Origin: an uncultured Clostridia bacterium
GTDB lineage: Bacteria; Bacillota; Clostridia; TANB77; CAG-465
Reading direction: 5' to 3'
DNA length: 32,495 bases
NCBI GenBank assembly: GCA_934162655.1
Contig: CAKPJL010000010.1
Span: 1 to 32,495, forward strand
Below the pieces are notes generated by a model. The model saw nothing but the letters and a program-made list of their open reading frames with translations. It was not told the origin of the DNA and made no database searches. Shown here one piece after another: positions 29,904 through 32,495 of the stretch. The position numbers and the translations under genes were made by a program. Each line of letters begins with the position of its first letter. Positions within the stretch are counted from its first letter, which is position 1.

Positions 29904-32495
29904 ATGGATAAAAAATCTAAGAAAAATGTAGAGCAAAAAAGAGCTCTAAAAAAAGACAAAGCACCACTTTTGAAGAAAAAAGTAGTAAAAAAGGTAGAAA
30001 ACAACTTTGAAGAAGAAGATTTTATAAAACCTATTAATATTAATGATATGGGAGATACTACTGAGGTGCAAATTCCACAAGAAGAGGAACAAAAAAATAA
30101 TATGGAACAAAAAAATAAAAAAAGAATGGTAATAAAAAAGAAAAAGGGTAAGAAAATAGGTTGGAAAATATTTAGGATATTTCTTTTTGTTATGATTGCA
30201 CTATGTATTATTGGCGGTGGAATTGCTTTTGGCGTACTTACTGGTATAATAGAAGATACTTCTGAGGTTACACTAGAAGATATGATACTAAAAGAAAATA
30301 GTACACTATATAGTAGCGATGGTCAAGTTATAGCTCAACTTAAAGGTACAGAAAATAGAGAAATTGTTCAATATAAAGATTTGCCAAGCTATGTTGTTGA
30401 TGCAGTCACATCTATTGAGGATGAAAGATTCTTTACTCATAATGGTGTAGATATTAAAAGAACTGCAGCTGCAATATTTAATTATGTTATACATTTTGGA
30501 AAATCTGATTTTGGTGGAAGTACCATAACTCAGCAACTTGTAAAAAATACAACTGATGATAAAGAAGCTTCTTGGACAAGAAAAATAAGAGAGTGGTATA
30601 GAGCAATATCTCTTGAAAAAATTATGAAAAAAGAAGATATTATGGAACAATACCTAAATACTATATATATGGGTGATAACGCATATGGAATTGAAAAGGC
30701 AGCCGAAAATTATTTTGGTAAAAGAATAAATGATGTAAATTTAGCAGAAGCAGCATGTCTTGCTGCAATAATTCAGTTGCCAAGCACCTACAATCCATAT
30801 AATGGTGATGAATCTCGTGCGTTACTTATTGAGAGACAAAAATTAGTATTAAGTCAAATGTTAAAGCTTGGAAAGATTTCACAAGAACAATATGACGAGG
30901 CAGTAGCTTATGAGCTTAAGTTTACAAAAGATTATCAAGATGATAATAAAGTGTCAGTGCTTTCGTATTTTGCTGATGCAGTAGTTGATGCGGTAGCAAA
31001 AGATCTTGCTGAAAGTAAAGGAATTACTTATAATGCTGCAATACAATTATTATATACAGCTGGTTATCAAATATATACTACACAAGATTTAAATGTTCAA
31101 AGTGCCATTGACAGTGCTTATAGTAATGGAAAAATTTTCTATTATGATAGAGATGGAATGTTTATGGATTCTGCCATGGTTGTTATGGATCATACAAATG
31201 GTAATGTTGTTGGTTTAATTGGCAGTGCTTTACCAAAAACAACTGATAGAGCTTGGGGTGGTGCAACGCAATCTAAATATCAACCAGGTTCTACTATGAA
31301 GCCTATATTTGCATATGGCCCAGCATTTGAACTTGGAGTAGCAGCTCCTGGTACTGGAGTAGATGACTCATACTTCTCAGCTCCTGGTTGGACACCTACT
31401 AACTGGTATAATTCTTATTATGGATATGTTACATGTAGAGAAGCTATTGCTAAATCAATGAATATTCCTGCAATTAGAACAGCTCAAAAAGCGGGAGTTG
31501 ATTATTGTTGGAATTTTGCAAGAAATTGTGGATTAAAGAGCCTAGTAGACAAGGATAAGAGCCTTTCATCTGCTATTGGTGGATTAGAATATGGTGTGTC
31601 AGTGCTTGAACTTTGTAATGCATATGCTACAATTGCTAATGGTGGAGTATATGTAGAGCCTAAACTATATACCAAAGTTACAGATAAAGAAGGAAATGTG
31701 ATACTTACAAAAGAGTCAGAAGTTAAACGTGTTATGAAAGATTCAACTGCATATATGATTACAAGTTGTTTACAATCTGTTGTATCTCCTGGCGGTACTG
31801 CATATGGATATGTAAGAGTACCAAATATTGCAGTAGCTGGAAAAACTGGTGAAACAGATAGTGCCAAAGATCAATGGTTTGCAGGATTTACACCATATTA
31901 TACTATTGCATGTTGGAATGGATATGCAAAGCATGAAAAGGTAATAAGTAGGGGTTATCCTTATCCTAGTGTATCACTTTTCAATACCGTTATGAATTCA
32001 ATATGCAATGGAAAGCCAGCTGCTTCTTTTACGCAACCATCTAGTGTTATAAGAGCCACAGTATGTAATGTTTCAGGTCTTGTTGCAACAGATGCTTGTA
32101 AAACAGAGGTTAGAGGAAATAGAGAAAATAACGACTTATTTGCTAGTGGTTCAGTTCCAACTGCAACTTGTACAATACATAAAACAGCTAAAATTTGCGG
32201 TATCACTGGTAAACTTGCAAGTGAGTGGTGTAAGAATACTTCTGATAAATCTTATATAACAAGAGATAATCCTAATTTAAGCATAAAAACAAGTGATTGG
32301 GGAGCAATGCTTCCAACAGAAACTTGTGATACATGTAAAAAGTTAGCTGAAGAAGAGGAAAGAAAAAGGCAAGAAGAAGAGGCAGAAAAGAAAAGAAAAG
32401 AAGAAGAAGAAAAAAGAAGAAAAGATGAAGAAGAAAAAAGAAGAAAAGAGGAAGAGGAGAAGAAAAACGAAGATAATAAAGTAAATATATATGGC
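29904..32495 (+). CDS. Class A penicillin-binding protein (PBP1A family), C-terminus cut by window end
   Basis: Bifunctional peptidoglycan glycosyltransferase/transpeptidase. ATG 29904 follows GAGGTGA; 864 codons are open to the window end. Layout: charged cytoplasmic region (1-86, alternating basic and acidic runs), membrane helix (about 88-113), glycosyltransferase GT51 domain with catalytic SIEDERFF (E172) and GGSTITQQLVKN, transpeptidase with STMK (S463, K466), SMN (518-520) and KTGET (647-651). After about residue 700 come spaced Cys pairs (CNVSGLVATDAC, CGITG...WC, CDTC) and then a Glu/Lys/Arg repeat tail. It lies 16 bases behind mazF and probably shares its promoter. Confidence 0.94.
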   Translation, partial: MDKKSKKNVEQKRALKKDKAPLLKKKVVKKVENNFEEEDFIKPININDMGDTTEVQIPQEEEQKNNMEQKNKKRMVIKKKKGKKIGWKIFRIFLFVMIALCIIGGGIAFGVLTGIIEDTSEVTLEDMILKENSTLYSSDGQVIAQLKGTENREIVQYKDLPSYVVDAVTSIEDERFFTHNGVDIKRTAAAIFNYVIHFGKSDFGGSTITQQLVKNTTDDKEASWTRKIREWYRAISLEKIMKKEDIMEQYLNTIYMGDNAYGIEKAAENYFGKRINDVNLAEAACLAAIIQLPSTYNPYNGDESRALLIERQKLVLSQMLKLGKISQEQYDEAVAYELKFTKDYQDDNKVSVLSYFADAVVDAVAKDLAESKGITYNAAIQLLYTAGYQIYTTQDLNVQSAIDSAYSNGKIFYYDRDGMFMDSAMVVMDHTNGNVVGLIGSALPKTTDRAWGGATQSKYQPGSTMKPIFAYGPAFELGVAAPGTGVDDSYFSAPGWTPTNWYNSYYGYVTCREAIAKSMNIPAIRTAQKAGVDYCWNFARNCGLKSLVDKDKSLSSAIGGLEYGVSVLELCNAYATIANGGVYVEPKLYTKVTDKEGNVILTKESEVKRVMKDSTAYMITSCLQSVVSPGGTAYGYVRVPNIAVAGKTGETDSAKDQWFAGFTPYYTIACWNGYAKHEKVISRGYPYPSVSLFNTVMNSICNGKPAASFTQPSSVIRATVCNVSGLVATDACKTEVRGNRENNDLFASGSVPTATCTIHKTAKICGITGKLASEWCKNTSDKSYITRDNPNLSIKTSDWGAMLPTETCDTCKKLAEEEERKRQEEEAEKKRKEEEEKRRKDEEEKRRKEEEEKKNEDNKVNIYG

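Noticed and set aside
31502..32206. Reverse frames opposite the PBP gene
   Set aside because: Shadows of a gene with intact motifs; no promoter or ribosome site.

Overview
The window is a contiguous stretch of a very AT-rich, low-GC Gram-positive chromosome, most likely an anaerobic, endospore-forming member of the Clostridia. Support: strong AAGGAGG-type ribosome binding sites, several TTG starts, RNase J, LexA, a class III (anaerobic) ribonucleotide reductase set, a minimal SufC/SufB-type Fe-S system, archaeal-type ProRS and both dipicolinate synthase subunits. The genus cannot be named from sequence alone. Gene order is typical of housekeeping DNA; there is no prophage, IS element, CRISPR array, rRNA or tRNA.

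Layout. 1-810: a reading frame that begins as the end of purM and continues as the C-terminal half of enolase, most likely an assembly chimera at the contig edge. 1030-2105: tdk and a convergent unknown gene sharing one terminator. 2359-4293: RNase J with a basic N-terminal extension. 4677-5534: an Rpn/PD-(D/E)XK nuclease gene split by an in-frame TGA. 5682-6047: unknown small gene. 6146-8269: an operon of an unusual DtxR-like regulator, sufC and a single sufB/D gene, with a palindromic operator. 8388-10584: queA-tgt (queuosine). 10678-13496: cardiolipin synthase and a patatin-like lipase. 13550-16463: dpaA, proS and dpaB, the latter reverse and preceded by a sigma-K-like promoter. 16517-17576 (reverse): lexA and a 93-aa unknown gene with a near-consensus promoter. 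17819-22199: rimO, rho and a ThrRS-like/uridine-kinase-type nucleoside kinase. 22461-26889: nrdD, a membrane-anchored unknown, a 91-aa protein that duplicates the NrdD glycyl-radical tail, nrdG and nrdR, preceded by a perfect NrdR box. 27015-32495: recN with a LexA-type box, a second membrane-anchored unknown, mazF without antitoxin, and a class A penicillin-binding protein running off the end.

How the parts work together. Anaerobic dNTP synthesis (nrdD/nrdG) is wired to its own repressor NrdR. LexA appears to control itself and recN through near-identical 12-bp boxes. The Fe-S operon seems to carry its own cysteine-bearing sensor. Dipicolinate synthesis is present but its two genes lie on opposite strands around proS.

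The two observations I consider most likely to be new biology are the stand-alone copy of the NrdD glycyl-radical domain (a possible spare part analogous to YfiD/GrcA for pyruvate formate-lyase) and the DtxR-fold regulator that has lost most metal ligands but gained a C-terminal cysteine cluster, sitting on a minimal Suf operon. All functional calls are from motifs and remembered family sequences; no database search was possible.
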